From Candidatus Latescibacterota bacterium (lineage in GTDB: Bacteria > Latescibacterota > UBA2968): 64,000 nucleotides of DNA. Of this stretch, positions 48,526 through 56,921 are shown one piece after another. Location of the stretch: contig JAJDYX010000005.1 in NCBI GenBank assembly GCA_022824945.1, positions 146,802 through 210,801 of the forward strand. The letters are read 5' to 3'. Each line of letters begins with the position of its first letter. Within the stretch, counting starts at the first letter, position 1. Below the pieces are notes generated by a model, which was not told the DNA's origin, made no database searches, and worked only from the letters and a program-made list of their open reading frames with translations. Both the position numbers and the translations under genes were made by a program.

Positions 48526-49230
48526 TCATGAAATATCGGTGAGTGCCCAGGCAATGAGGCCGAAAGTAATGAGCTGCGGGCGGCGGTCTTTATCCAGCAA
48601 ATAGTGGACGGGCAAGATACCGTCGCCAGATTGAACATAAGTATTGTAAGAGCCAGCAGAAAATTCAACTGATCCATCGGAAACGAGCTTGTGGTTGGGG
48701 CGCAAAAGGGACAGGTCTTGAATCAGATCAAACGCCATTGGCAAGGAGTGCCTTCCACATAGCAAAATGTGGGGGAGTGTCCAATGGCTAAAAACCGGAC
48801 GCGTCGCGCGGTATTTGTATGCACCATCTCGCGACTGGATATGACCCTTGTTATTTTCCCAGCTCTCGCGCAGTTCAGAAATCGGAATCGGCTTGCCCTC
48901 GGCATCGGCGCGATAGGTGTACAGCGTCCAGGATTTGAGGGTATCGTCGGGGTTGCAGATCACATCCGCCTCAAAAACAGTCGGTTCGCCGCCAATGTGG
49001 GTTTGCTGGCGGATGCGATACGAACCGCCCTGTTCGCGCCCAATACTCAGCGAGCCATACACGCTGTTGGGGCAAGGCGGCGGTTGCGCAGGCGCGAAGG
49101 ACCAGTTGAGGATATCGTAAGTAAGTGTGGCGCAGTCGGCATCCGGGATAGACTTCTGGACCGGCGTGAAACCCGCCAAAAAATCGCGGATGGGTTGAAC
49201 GGCATAGGGTCCAATAGTGTCAATTGCCAT
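48526..49230 (-). CDS. Hypothetical protein in the sulfatase/heparinase operon
   Basis: 234 residues from ATG 49230, directly after the sulfatase gene (4-nt spacing) and 8 nt before coaD. It is cytoplasmic-looking, with mixed alpha/beta pattern. Segments such as [41 protein letters not shown] and [23 protein letters not shown] are not tied to a family I know, although proteins of this size occur beside sulfatases in related genomes. Its position suggests a role with the sulfated-polymer enzymes upstream. Confidence 0.65.
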   Translation of the reverse strand: MAIDTIGPYAVQPIRDFLAGFTPVQKSIPDADCATLTYDILNWSFAPAQPPPCPNSVYGSLSIGREQGGSYRIRQQTHIGGEPTVFEADVICNPDDTLKSWTLYTYRADAEGKPIPISELRESWENNKGHIQSRDGAYKYRATRPVFSHWTLPHILLCGRHSLPMAFDLIQDLSLLRPNHKLVSDGSVEFSAGSYNTYVQSGDGILPVHYLLDKDRRPQLITFGLIAWALTDIS

Positions 49231-49234
49231 GGGA

Positions 49235-50542
49235 TCAGGCCTCGTTGAGAACGGAAAGATACCAGTCGATATAGTCGCGATAAACATTGCCGCGCTTCAG
49301 GCTACCGAGATCGATTTCTGGTTCGGGATACATCTCAATTTGGGATATGTACTCGCGAAAATGTGCCCGGTGGCACGCGACAATATCTGCACAGTGCGCT
49401 TCATCGGCGAGGTCTTGCGTCTCGAGCGGATCGTTTTCAAGATCGTAGAGACGCGTATTATCCCGTTCAATAATACTTTTGTAACGCGCATCGCGCACGG
49501 CAACCGATAGCCGACCAATAGAAGTCTCACCGATGACGTAGGTGCGCCACGGGACATCGCGCCGTTCAAAAATGGGACGCAATGAACGCGCAATAGTGGT
49601 CTTAGGCAAGGGCGGTGCGTCGGCATAGTCGCATATCGTAGCGGGAATATCGACGCCAGAGACGAGGTGCTCGGCATCCCGCACGCCTTCAGGAATACGC
49701 CCGGGCCACCTCGCAATGGTGGGAACGCGAAAAGCCTCTTCTTCGAGGAAGCCCTTGCTGGTATTGCTGTGAAAGCCGAGGCCATCGCCGTGGTCAGAGG
49801 CAAAGATGACGAGGGTGTTATCAGCGTAAGGCGATGCGCGAAGAGCGTGCATGACGCGGCCTACTTCGGCGTCAACCATTTCGACCATGCGGTAATATTG
49901 ATAGATGTAATACTGCCAATCGCGGCGCGACCAGTGGCGAGTACTGGGCCGACCGCGCCGGGCGTATTCGTCGTCGAAATTGTCCGGAAGAGGCGGGAGA
50001 TCGCCCTCAATTTTCGATGCAAAACCGTATTTGCCCGGGCCGCCGTGGGACATCGCAGGAAAGCAGCAATCGTGCGGATTGAGGAATCCAACGCTCAAAA
50101 AGAAGGGTTTATCAGACGCGCGATTTTTCAGATAAGCGACGGCTGATCGGGCGACATTGCCGTCGTTGAGTTCGCCCATGCCGTGCTGGGGTTGCAACAC
50201 GTCAAAGCTCGCGTGCAAATCGCGTCCCGTAACGTGCCATTTGCCCGTGTACACACACTCATAGTCTTCGCGGCGCAGCCACTGGCCCAAGTCTGGAATA
50301 TTGGGATCAATGGGATAGGAATTGACGACAACGCCGTGTTCTTTGGACATGCGCCCCGTGTACCAACACGCACGCGACGGACAGCACTGGGGCATGGCGC
50401 AGTAGGCTTTGGTGAAGGTATAGCCTTCGCGCACGAGTTCGTCAATAGCAGGTGTGTGTACGTGTTCGCAGCCGAGCGCAGAGATCGCATCGGCGTGCAT
50501 TTGATCGACGTGTATAAAGAGAATATTGGGTTTCATAAACAT
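49235..50542 (-). CDS. Type I sulfatase (arylsulfatase family)
   Basis: 435 residues from ATG 50542 with AGGAG upstream. The formylglycine motif C-x-P-S-R is present as C53-C-P-S-R57, with metal ligands at D13/Q14 (LFIHVDQMHADA) and later NTLVIFASDHGDGLGFH. No signal peptide, so it may act in the cytoplasm or be exported by another path. It probably removes sulfate from a carbohydrate. The maturation enzyme that makes formylglycine is not in this window. It is encoded directly downstream of a heparinase-like gene, pointing to a sulfated uronic-acid polymer as substrate. Confidence 0.9.
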   Translation of the reverse strand: MFMKPNILFIHVDQMHADAISALGCEHVHTPAIDELVREGYTFTKAYCAMPQCCPSRACWYTGRMSKEHGVVVNSYPIDPNIPDLGQWLRREDYECVYTGKWHVTGRDLHASFDVLQPQHGMGELNDGNVARSAVAYLKNRASDKPFFLSVGFLNPHDCCFPAMSHGGPGKYGFASKIEGDLPPLPDNFDDEYARRGRPSTRHWSRRDWQYYIYQYYRMVEMVDAEVGRVMHALRASPYADNTLVIFASDHGDGLGFHSNTSKGFLEEEAFRVPTIARWPGRIPEGVRDAEHLVSGVDIPATICDYADAPPLPKTTIARSLRPIFERRDVPWRTYVIGETSIGRLSVAVRDARYKSIIERDNTRLYDLENDPLETQDLADEAHCADIVACHRAHFREYISQIEMYPEPEIDLGSLKRGNVYRDYIDWYLSVLNEA

Positions 50543-50559
50543 TCATTTTCTCCTGTGAA

Positions 50560-52950
50560 TCATCTCGCTGCCTGGGGCAACGTATCCGTTACCCTTTGAA
50601 CACCTGATGGTTCAACAAGCACCGTGGCATTGGTGGCCCGATGCCGTTCTCGACCTACCATAAGCAATGGAACATCCACACCCAGGACAATGCCCTTGTC
50701 CTCATGGCGAATCTCGAGCGCGGGACCTTGATCGGGATCTACCTGTCCCCGAATAATCCAGTCATCAATATAAACACACCCATCTCTCTGAACAGGGTCT
50801 TGAAACCGCGTTTCATCTTCCCGGTCACGCACCTGAAAAACAGCGAGAAAACGCATAATATTGCACGCTCTCTCGGGCGAAACCGCGACATGCCACTGAT
50901 CGGGAAAAATCGCCATATTTTCCCCCAGAAAAGTTTTATTACCCCCCCAGTTGACCGCGGGCGGATCAAAAACTGTATCAATGTCAATATACAATTTTTG
51001 TGACCCAAAAATATTCACCTGACTGCGCGCAGTACGAGTCTGCGTGAACAACCGCTGATGGCAAACATCAGCAATAATTTCCCGATCCCCGTGGACGAGC
51101 CATTGCCAGCGGGCGTCGTGATCGGCTTCCAGATCATCGTAAATCACCAGAATATCTGGACGCAAAAGCACGAAATGGCGGCGAAAACGCTTGAGACCCG
51201 CATCCCCATACGCATTGGACGCATCCCCGAGCGCGTAAGCCATGTGTCTGCTATCGAGAAACCGGGAAATTATACCATAACTCTCAGCACCCCGGGGCTG
51301 ACCCTTGCCATCTATGAGAACCGAATTGTGTCCGCGCGTGGCCCTGTACCATAGTTTCGAATGATCGTCACCCGCAGAAGTGTAATAGCCCGAATTTCTA
51401 AAAAGAGGTTCCCTGCCATAAAAAATATTGAACCCATTTTGGCACTCGTGAGAATGGAGAAGCGAGCCATAGGGACTGGACCGCATACCCACCATGAGAT
51501 CTCGTTGGGTATTTGCGAGATCCGTATGCAGCGACACAATACCAACATCGGCAAAACATCTCGCCTGCGGCAATGCTTTGGGCGAACGCGGGCGCGGTCT
51601 TGCCTTTTCATCTTTGAGCTTATGCCAAATGAGTAATGGATTGCGCTCCTCTTCTGCCTCTTCCCCCCACTGCTGTACATACCACGCAGCATAAGGATCG
51701 TCAAACCGAACCGCCATATCCTCGACAAAAGCGAGATGATTACTCGTCGGACGCGCCTTCAGTTCCGTACCATCGCCAAAGCCGTCCGAACGCGAATGGG
51801 GCGGCCATGTATAAAGCAAAAAACTGGCACTATTTTTATACCACGCATCCTGAAAAAGATCCACGCCACTGAGTTCTCCAATGCGCGAAGGGAGAACGAG
51901 CAGCGTCTCGACATTCGTGCCAAAATAAGAATTGCCATTTGCCCAGCCCCCATCTGCACCTCCCATAAGGGGAAAGCGGGCAATCCACAGCTCGTACACA
52001 AAGCGCACCCATTGTGCCGCATCGGGATACGCGTGCAAAAGAGCAAAAGCGACTTCGGAAAATTGTATGAGTAGGTGTTGCCAGAAATGGCTGCGAAAAA
52101 CCAGCGTCTCAATCTTATTCGTCTCCTCCCCAAAAAATCGCTCTGCCCGCACAACCATTGCCGCGCGAAGACATTCACGCTGGGATTCCGTAAGCAAGTC
52201 AAAACAAGAATCGTAAACACCCGCCATAACGCGCATACAAGACCCATCGGCAAAATCGCTGATAACGGGATTGGTGTACCCATCCGCATCCCAATTCGCA
52301 ACGTGAAGCCCCCGGCGTATCGCCTCCCGAGCATAGCATTCATCACCCGAAAGCAAATAAGCCGGAATAAGCCATTGCACCGCCGAAGCCATACTACCCG
52401 CAAGCGCTTTGCTGCCCCACCTGTGAAATTTGAAAACCTGATACTCGTCTTCCCCTTTATCCGGCGGCATCGCGTCATCTTTCAGCGGCGCATTGAGAAA
52501 CTGATCTGCATGCGACGTGAACCGCTTGCTATGGCCTTTGAGATCCGCACCGCCATCTGGCAATACCCAAAGACGTGGATGCGTCTTCGGACAAGCCGCA
52601 ATCACATCAGTAGCCGACGGAGTCTCCATGCACCGAACCGAACCAGTAATCTCAAAATCGTATCTATCAGACCAGCGATAGGGACCACCATCTATTGACG
52701 TACCGTATTGCCAATACCATATCCCGGGCGCGAGTATTTGATGCGGATTGAACATCGCCCAGGGAAAACCCTCTTCCGCAATAGTACTGCATTCCGGAAA
52801 GCCAGAATCTTGAGACAAACGAACCGCATATCGCACATCCTCACCCTTCTCAGCGGGCCAGAGCAAAGGCGGAGGATTGCGGTCAACGCGCTTGTTGTTA
52901 ATCGGAGAAGGCGCGACACGGGGTTGAGAGTGAATAACTTTGGGTATCAT
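50560..52950 (-). CDS. Heparinase II/III-like (DUF4962-type) polysaccharide lyase
   Basis: 796 residues. The N-terminal ~110 residues are a beta domain (PPPLLWPAEKGEDVRYAVRLSQD). An alpha/alpha-toroid follows with WGSKALAGSMASAVQWLIPAYLLSG, YGDEC-type helices and GGWANGNSYFGTNVETLL. The C-terminal beta-sandwich contains MVGMRSSPYGSLLHSHECQNGFNIFYG and ATRGHNSVLIDGKGQ, the heparinase II/III repeat region. No signal peptide is evident. The enzyme likely cleaves an acidic glycan or its oligosaccharides by beta-elimination. Likely catalytic Tyr/His lie in YFGTN and SHECQN, unproven. It heads the operon with a sulfatase. Confidence 0.86.
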   Translation of the reverse strand: MIPKVIHSQPRVAPSPINNKRVDRNPPPLLWPAEKGEDVRYAVRLSQDSGFPECSTIAEEGFPWAMFNPHQILAPGIWYWQYGTSIDGGPYRWSDRYDFEITGSVRCMETPSATDVIAACPKTHPRLWVLPDGGADLKGHSKRFTSHADQFLNAPLKDDAMPPDKGEDEYQVFKFHRWGSKALAGSMASAVQWLIPAYLLSGDECYAREAIRRGLHVANWDADGYTNPVISDFADGSCMRVMAGVYDSCFDLLTESQRECLRAAMVVRAERFFGEETNKIETLVFRSHFWQHLLIQFSEVAFALLHAYPDAAQWVRFVYELWIARFPLMGGADGGWANGNSYFGTNVETLLVLPSRIGELSGVDLFQDAWYKNSASFLLYTWPPHSRSDGFGDGTELKARPTSNHLAFVEDMAVRFDDPYAAWYVQQWGEEAEEERNPLLIWHKLKDEKARPRPRSPKALPQARCFADVGIVSLHTDLANTQRDLMVGMRSSPYGSLLHSHECQNGFNIFYGREPLFRNSGYYTSAGDDHSKLWYRATRGHNSVLIDGKGQPRGAESYGIISRFLDSRHMAYALGDASNAYGDAGLKRFRRHFVLLRPDILVIYDDLEADHDARWQWLVHGDREIIADVCHQRLFTQTRTARSQVNIFGSQKLYIDIDTVFDPPAVNWGGNKTFLGENMAIFPDQWHVAVSPERACNIMRFLAVFQVRDREDETRFQDPVQRDGCVYIDDWIIRGQVDPDQGPALEIRHEDKGIVLGVDVPLLMVGRERHRATNATVLVEPSGVQRVTDTLPQAAR

Positions 52951-53080
52951 AAAGAAGGAACTCGCAACTTTTGGTGATCACTCAAGTAGCACTGTCATAA
53001 TAATCGGCACACAGACGTAATACAAGAGGGAAATAAAGTCCCACATTGACCGGCTATAGTGATTGTGGTATATTTTTTTT

Positions 53081-53296
53081 ATGAAAGTTCAAAAATTCAC
53101 TCTGATTATCTCGCCCGATCCAACAGAAGAAGAAGCGGATAAACTCTACAGCATTATTGACGATGGGACACTTGCCACTATCGCCAATATTCCTCAAATT
53201 CACTTTCATCGAGAAGCGATAACAATGGACAGTGCAATTCAGTCAGCAAAATCCGATGTGAAATCTCTGGGTCTGGATGTTCTGCACGTTGAGTGA
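53081..53296 (+). CDS. Small conserved hypothetical protein
   Basis: 71 residues from ATG 53081. The pattern KFTLIISPDPTEEEADKLY, DDGTLATIANIPQIHFHREA, then AIQSAKSDVKSLGLDVLHVE matches a small bacterial family of unknown function with a DDGT and FxREA core, often beside toxin-antitoxin-like genes. The consensus usually has Cys-Asp-Asp where this protein has IDD. It is followed in the same direction by a broken coiled-coil gene, a common companion. Confidence 0.62.
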   Translation: MKVQKFTLIISPDPTEEEADKLYSIIDDGTLATIANIPQIHFHREAITMDSAIQSAKSDVKSLGLDVLHVE

Positions 53297-53374
53297 GCCG
53301 GAAGCCATCGCGTCAATGGCATAAAAATTTGGAAGAAGAGCGAAAAATGACCCACAACTAAAAGGAGATTGGCT

Positions 53375-53620
53375 ATGGGATCAAACGACAAGAACTCTTT
53401 TACCGTGTTCGCAGAAGATACAACTGTGTCGTAGAGAGACATAAGTATGAGAGAGAGATTGGAGCGCGTTGAAAGCGAATTAGAAAACATTAAAAGTCGA
53501 TTGATGAACGTTGAAACTAATCAAACAGATTCTTGTACTGATCAAAAGAAGGGTTCATCTTGGATAAAGAGGGTCTGCTCCCTGTTATGCCACTCAGATA
53601 GACACTATCCGGGATTTTGA
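53375..53620 (+). pseudogene. Small coiled-coil gene interrupted by an in-frame TAG
   Basis: ATG 53375 has a strong AAAAGGAG seven bases upstream and encodes GSNDKNSFTVFAEDTTVS before TAG at 53432. The frame then continues without a break: RERLERVESELENIKSRL, then SSWIKRVCSLLCHSDR, to TGA at 53620. The second part could also restart at ATG 53447 as a 57-residue protein. The single amber codon looks like a mutation in one continuous gene of about 80 codons. Confidence 0.5.
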
Positions 53621-53663
53621 AAATACTCGTGTAAGGTGTGAGGTGAAATATAACCAATAAATG

Positions 53664-53672
53664 TGCTATAAT
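53664..53672 (+). promoter_or_regulatory. Extended -10 element just before a terminator
   Basis: TGCTATAAT at 53664-53672 is an extended -10 (TGN-TATAAT) with a weak TGAAAT 17 nt upstream. Transcription would run almost at once into the hairpin at 53685, giving only a very short RNA. It could be chance or a small-RNA promoter. Confidence 0.35.
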
Positions 53673-53684
53673 AGATAGAATAGC

Positions 53685-53717
53685 AAAAGCCGATGTCACT
53701 TAGACATCGGCTTTTTT
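53685..53717 (+). terminator. Bidirectional intrinsic terminator
   Basis: AAAAGCCGATGTC (53685-53697) pairs with GACATCGGCTTTT (53703-53715) around a 5-nt loop, with T runs on both strands. It closes the small rightward genes and the leftward HicB-like gene. Confidence 0.92.
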
Positions 53718-53739
53718 GTTAATGGGCATCGCTCAAATT

Positions 53740-54153
53740 TTACTGCGTCTGGTACATCACAAAATCGCTATCGGGAGAGACAGCCTTTAGAAGTTGGTCG
53801 AACTTTTCGAGAGTAGGTACTGACGTGCCCTGTTCGTACCGCGCATAAGCATTGCGGGATTGGACACCGAGGCGTTGGGCAACTTCAGATAATGACAGAC
53901 CGCTTTTTTCGCGTTGACGGCGAAGCATCAGACTAATCATAGCGCGTGTATCTGAGGAACTAACTTCGAAAGTACCGTGTTTTACAGAGTGAACTTCAAC
54001 TGAAAACTCTGGGCGATTGACCAGTGTCTCTATCAGATCTTTGGCCATAATACATGCTTCTTTTTTTGTATATCCCTGAGTCATAGCGTCGAGCATTGGG
54101 ATTTCCGCAAGCCAAAATTTCCCATCCTTATAAACTTTACCTTGAAACCGCAT
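53740..54153 (-). CDS. HicB-like antitoxin with C-terminal helix-turn-helix, no visible HicA
   Basis: 137 residues from ATG 54153, with AAGGAA upstream. The N-terminal ~60 residues are a HicB-type fold (GKFWLAEIPMLDAMTQGYTKKEACIMAKDLIE). The C-terminal part is an XRE helix-turn-helix (RQREKSGLSLSEVAQRLGVQSRNAYARYEQG). HicB proteins block the RNase HicA and repress their operon. Neither side encodes a HicA-like toxin; a histidine kinase gene ends 14 nt upstream. It is therefore an orphan antitoxin or a repurposed regulator. Confidence 0.85.
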   Translation of the reverse strand: MRFQGKVYKDGKFWLAEIPMLDAMTQGYTKKEACIMAKDLIETLVNRPEFSVEVHSVKHGTFEVSSSDTRAMISLMLRRQREKSGLSLSEVAQRLGVQSRNAYARYEQGTSVPTLEKFDQLLKAVSPDSDFVMYQTQ

Positions 54154-54167
54154 GTTACTCTTTCCTT

Positions 54168-55511
54168 TTAAAATCGCAACGTAAACACCGTCTCTTCTTC
54201 CGGCTTAGACTGAACACTTATCGTACCGCGGTGAACGCGCATGATCTGGCGGGAAAGCGCGAGACCAATACCCGAGCCATCGCGTTTGGTCGTAAAAAAC
54301 GGAATAAAAATCCGCTCTTGCACATCCTCTAAAATCCCCGGCCCATTATCTTGCACACGGATCACAACGCGGCCTCGCCCATCGAGTTGTGCCGAGAGAT
54401 CCATGCGGGCATTGGAACGACCTGCAAGAGCTTGCACGGCATTCCGCATCAAATTGATCAACACCTGTTCGATGAGATCGGGATCGGCGGTAAGCTCGAG
54501 CGTCCTGGGATCAATCGCCGTATGAAGAGCAATGTCACTCTTATCGCATTCGGCCTGCATCAGAAACACAACGCGGGCAAAAAGCTCAGAAATCTGAAAA
54601 ATTTGAAAATCGGGACGCGATATATTCGTAAGTTGGCGATAAGCCTCGACAAAATGGAGCAGCCCTTCGCTGCGCGACTGAATTGTTTCCAGAGCAGTGT
54701 GAACATCGGGCAGCGTATCGGGATCGAGCGATGACGCGCGCTCAGAATCGGGCAAAAGACCGCGCACTGTAGAAGCCAGAGAAGAAATCGGAGTAATAGA
54801 ATTCATGATCTCATGGGTCAGTACCCGAATCAGCTTTTGCCACGCCTCCATTTCCTGCTCTTCGAGCTCACTCTGTATATTTTGAACAGACGCCAGAATA
54901 AAAGACTCGCCTCGCATCCTCAGTTCAGTAGCATAGACAATAATCTGGAGCAGTTCGTCCTCATCCTGAATTTTGACCAGCGTCTTATCGCCCGAGCGGA
55001 GTTTGAGCAGCGCCTCTGAAAACGCCTTGCTAACCGTCTCCAACTCGCGCACATCGCGCATATGGGGTTTGCGAAGCAACCGCTGCGCCGCCGTATTCAT
55101 CAGTTCAATCCGGCCTTCGGGCGTATAGCAAATCAGACCAATGCCCACATGCTGGACAATGGTCTGGAGATACTGAAAATTCTCTTCTCTTTCTGCGCGC
55201 GTCTTGCGAAAAGCCTCGAGCACCTCGTTAAACGCATCCTTGAGATTATTGTACGCCGACCCCAACCCGGCACCGGTAAAAGATTGGGAAAAATCCTCAT
55301 AGCGAATCGCCTGCAAAAATCGCGTGAGATCGCGCTGCGTACGCTCCACATATTGTATGAGTGCCCAGGTCTGGTAGAGCACACACGCACCAATAATAGC
55401 AAGCGTGGCGTAGTATTCACTAAAAAAAAGACAATAAAAGAAAAGACAGGTGGTAACGCACAGAAGGGCCACGCGCAAAACACATATCAGACGAAAGTGT
55501 TTATAAGCCAT
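54168..55511 (-). CDS. NtrY-like sensor histidine kinase
   Basis: 447 residues from ATG 55511, which overlaps the regulator stop by 11 nt; the frame is open further upstream only as shadow. Two membrane helices (about 8-50) and a juxtamembrane helix precede a PAS-like segment (ICYTPEGRIELMNTAAQRLL). The phosphoacceptor box is LIRVLTHEIMNSITPI, and the ATPase motifs are NLMRNAVQAL, VQDNGPGI, FFTTKRDGSGIGLALSRQI. The layout matches NtrY kinases that sense envelope or nitrogen cues. Its partner is the sigma-54 regulator directly upstream. Confidence 0.92.
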   Translation of the reverse strand: MAYKHFRLICVLRVALLCVTTCLFFYCLFFSEYYATLAIIGACVLYQTWALIQYVERTQRDLTRFLQAIRYEDFSQSFTGAGLGSAYNNLKDAFNEVLEAFRKTRAEREENFQYLQTIVQHVGIGLICYTPEGRIELMNTAAQRLLRKPHMRDVRELETVSKAFSEALLKLRSGDKTLVKIQDEDELLQIIVYATELRMRGESFILASVQNIQSELEEQEMEAWQKLIRVLTHEIMNSITPISSLASTVRGLLPDSERASSLDPDTLPDVHTALETIQSRSEGLLHFVEAYRQLTNISRPDFQIFQISELFARVVFLMQAECDKSDIALHTAIDPRTLELTADPDLIEQVLINLMRNAVQALAGRSNARMDLSAQLDGRGRVVIRVQDNGPGILEDVQERIFIPFFTTKRDGSGIGLALSRQIMRVHRGTISVQSKPEEETVFTLRF

Positions 55512-56883
55512 GCTTTTCGAGCCTGCGATAAAGCGCGCTACGCGTGAGACCGAGTTCACGCGCAGCGTGACTGATATTGCCGCGGTGTTTTTCAATCGCC
55601 TTGCGAATAACGGTTTTCTCCACATATTCGAGATTGAAGTCGTCAAAGTGAATATCGTCACCTGCGGCGGGTTCGGAAACGCTGAGAGGAAAGTCCAGCG
55701 GTTGCAGAATGCCATTTTCGTTCATAATCACAGCCCGTTCAATCGCGTGCTGCAACTCGCGGATATTGCCCGGCCATGTGTAATTTTTGAGATGCTCAAG
55801 TGCTGCTGGCTGGATGGCAATACCCGGTTTATTGTACTTCTGACCGTACGTATCGAGAAACACCTCAACCAGCAGGGGAATATCGTCAAGGCGATCGCGC
55901 AGAGGCGGCAGATGGAGTTCAACAGTATTGATGCGATACAGAAGATCCTGCCGAAAATCATTGCTGACCACCATATCGTGAATAGGCATGTTGGTCGCGC
56001 AGATCAAACGCACATCAATATCGATCGGTCGGTTGGTACCCAGGCGAATAACCGTGCGATTTTCAAGTGCCGTGAGCAGCTTTGCCTGAAGCGGCAGTGA
56101 GAGATTGCCAATCTCATCCAAAAAAAGCGTGCCTCCCGACGCGATCTCAAAACGCCCCGCGCGGTCTTCTCTGGCATCTGTAAAAGCACCTTTTTTATGC
56201 CCAAAGAGTTCGCTTTCAAAAAGGCTCTCTGAAACAGCACCGAGATCAACGCGGATAAACGCCTCTGCAGCACGCCGGGATCGACGGTGCAGGGCGCGGG
56301 CAACAGCATCTTTTCCCGTTCCATTCTCCCCCAAAATGAGCACATTAGCATCGGTAGCACCCACTTTTTGAATGGTATCAAAAACCTCGCACATAGCACG
56401 CGATGTGCCCACCATATCGGGAAATTGACCGTCGAGATCGGCGCGAAGCTGTTCTTGTTCGGCACGCAACTGATTGACCTCAAGCCGCGATCGGCGCAAC
56501 CGCGCAGCAGAAGAAAGGGTCGCCAGCAACTTTTCATTTTGCCACGGCTTGAGCACAAAATCCGTCGCACCTTCCTTGATCGCCTGCACAGCGGTCTCAA
56601 CACCGCCATAAGCCGTAATGAGAATGACCACAGCCGAAGAATCTATTTCGAGAATGCGACTCAGCCAGTGAAACCCCTCCTTACCCGACGTAGCGTCCTG
56701 TGCAAAATTCATATCGAGCAAAATCACGTCATAAGTATCATTTTGCAACAGACCGGGAATGCGGTTGGGATCGGCTTCGGTATCAACGCGTTCGGCATAC
56801 TGCTTGAGATAGAGTTGCGCAGCTAACAAAACATCGCGGTCATCGTCAACAATGAGAATTTTATTGAAGGATTTCGATGCCAT
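55501..56883 (-). CDS. NtrX/NtrC-type sigma-54-dependent response regulator
   Basis: 460 residues from ATG 56883. A receiver domain (phosphoacceptor D57 in VILLDMNFAQD) is followed by a sigma-54-interacting AAA+ domain with Walker A GENGTGKD, the loop ELFGHKKGAFTDA and GGTLFLDEIGNL. A Fis-type helix-turn-helix ends the protein (HRGNISHAARELGLTRSALYRRLEKHG). The sigma-54 contact loop reads GAFTDA rather than GAFTGA. With the overlapping kinase gene it forms a two-component system. Targets are unknown; no rpoN is in this window. Confidence 0.94.
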   Translation of the reverse strand: MASKSFNKILIVDDDRDVLLAAQLYLKQYAERVDTEADPNRIPGLLQNDTYDVILLDMNFAQDATSGKEGFHWLSRILEIDSSAVVILITAYGGVETAVQAIKEGATDFVLKPWQNEKLLATLSSAARLRRSRLEVNQLRAEQEQLRADLDGQFPDMVGTSRAMCEVFDTIQKVGATDANVLILGENGTGKDAVARALHRRSRRAAEAFIRVDLGAVSESLFESELFGHKKGAFTDAREDRAGRFEIASGGTLFLDEIGNLSLPLQAKLLTALENRTVIRLGTNRPIDIDVRLICATNMPIHDMVVSNDFRQDLLYRINTVELHLPPLRDRLDDIPLLVEVFLDTYGQKYNKPGIAIQPAALEHLKNYTWPGNIRELQHAIERAVIMNENGILQPLDFPLSVSEPAAGDDIHFDDFNLEYVEKTVIRKAIEKHRGNISHAARELGLTRSALYRRLEKHGL

Positions 56884-56921
56884 AACAGCCTCGGACTTTG
56901 TAGATCTGTCCCCCGCCCCTT

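Noticed and set aside
40945..53434. Reassignment of TAG to a sense codon
   Set aside because: Several intact core genes (atpG, nadE, ppiD-like, M23 peptidase, 2-hydroxyacid dehydrogenase) end in TAG, so TAG works as a stop in this genome.
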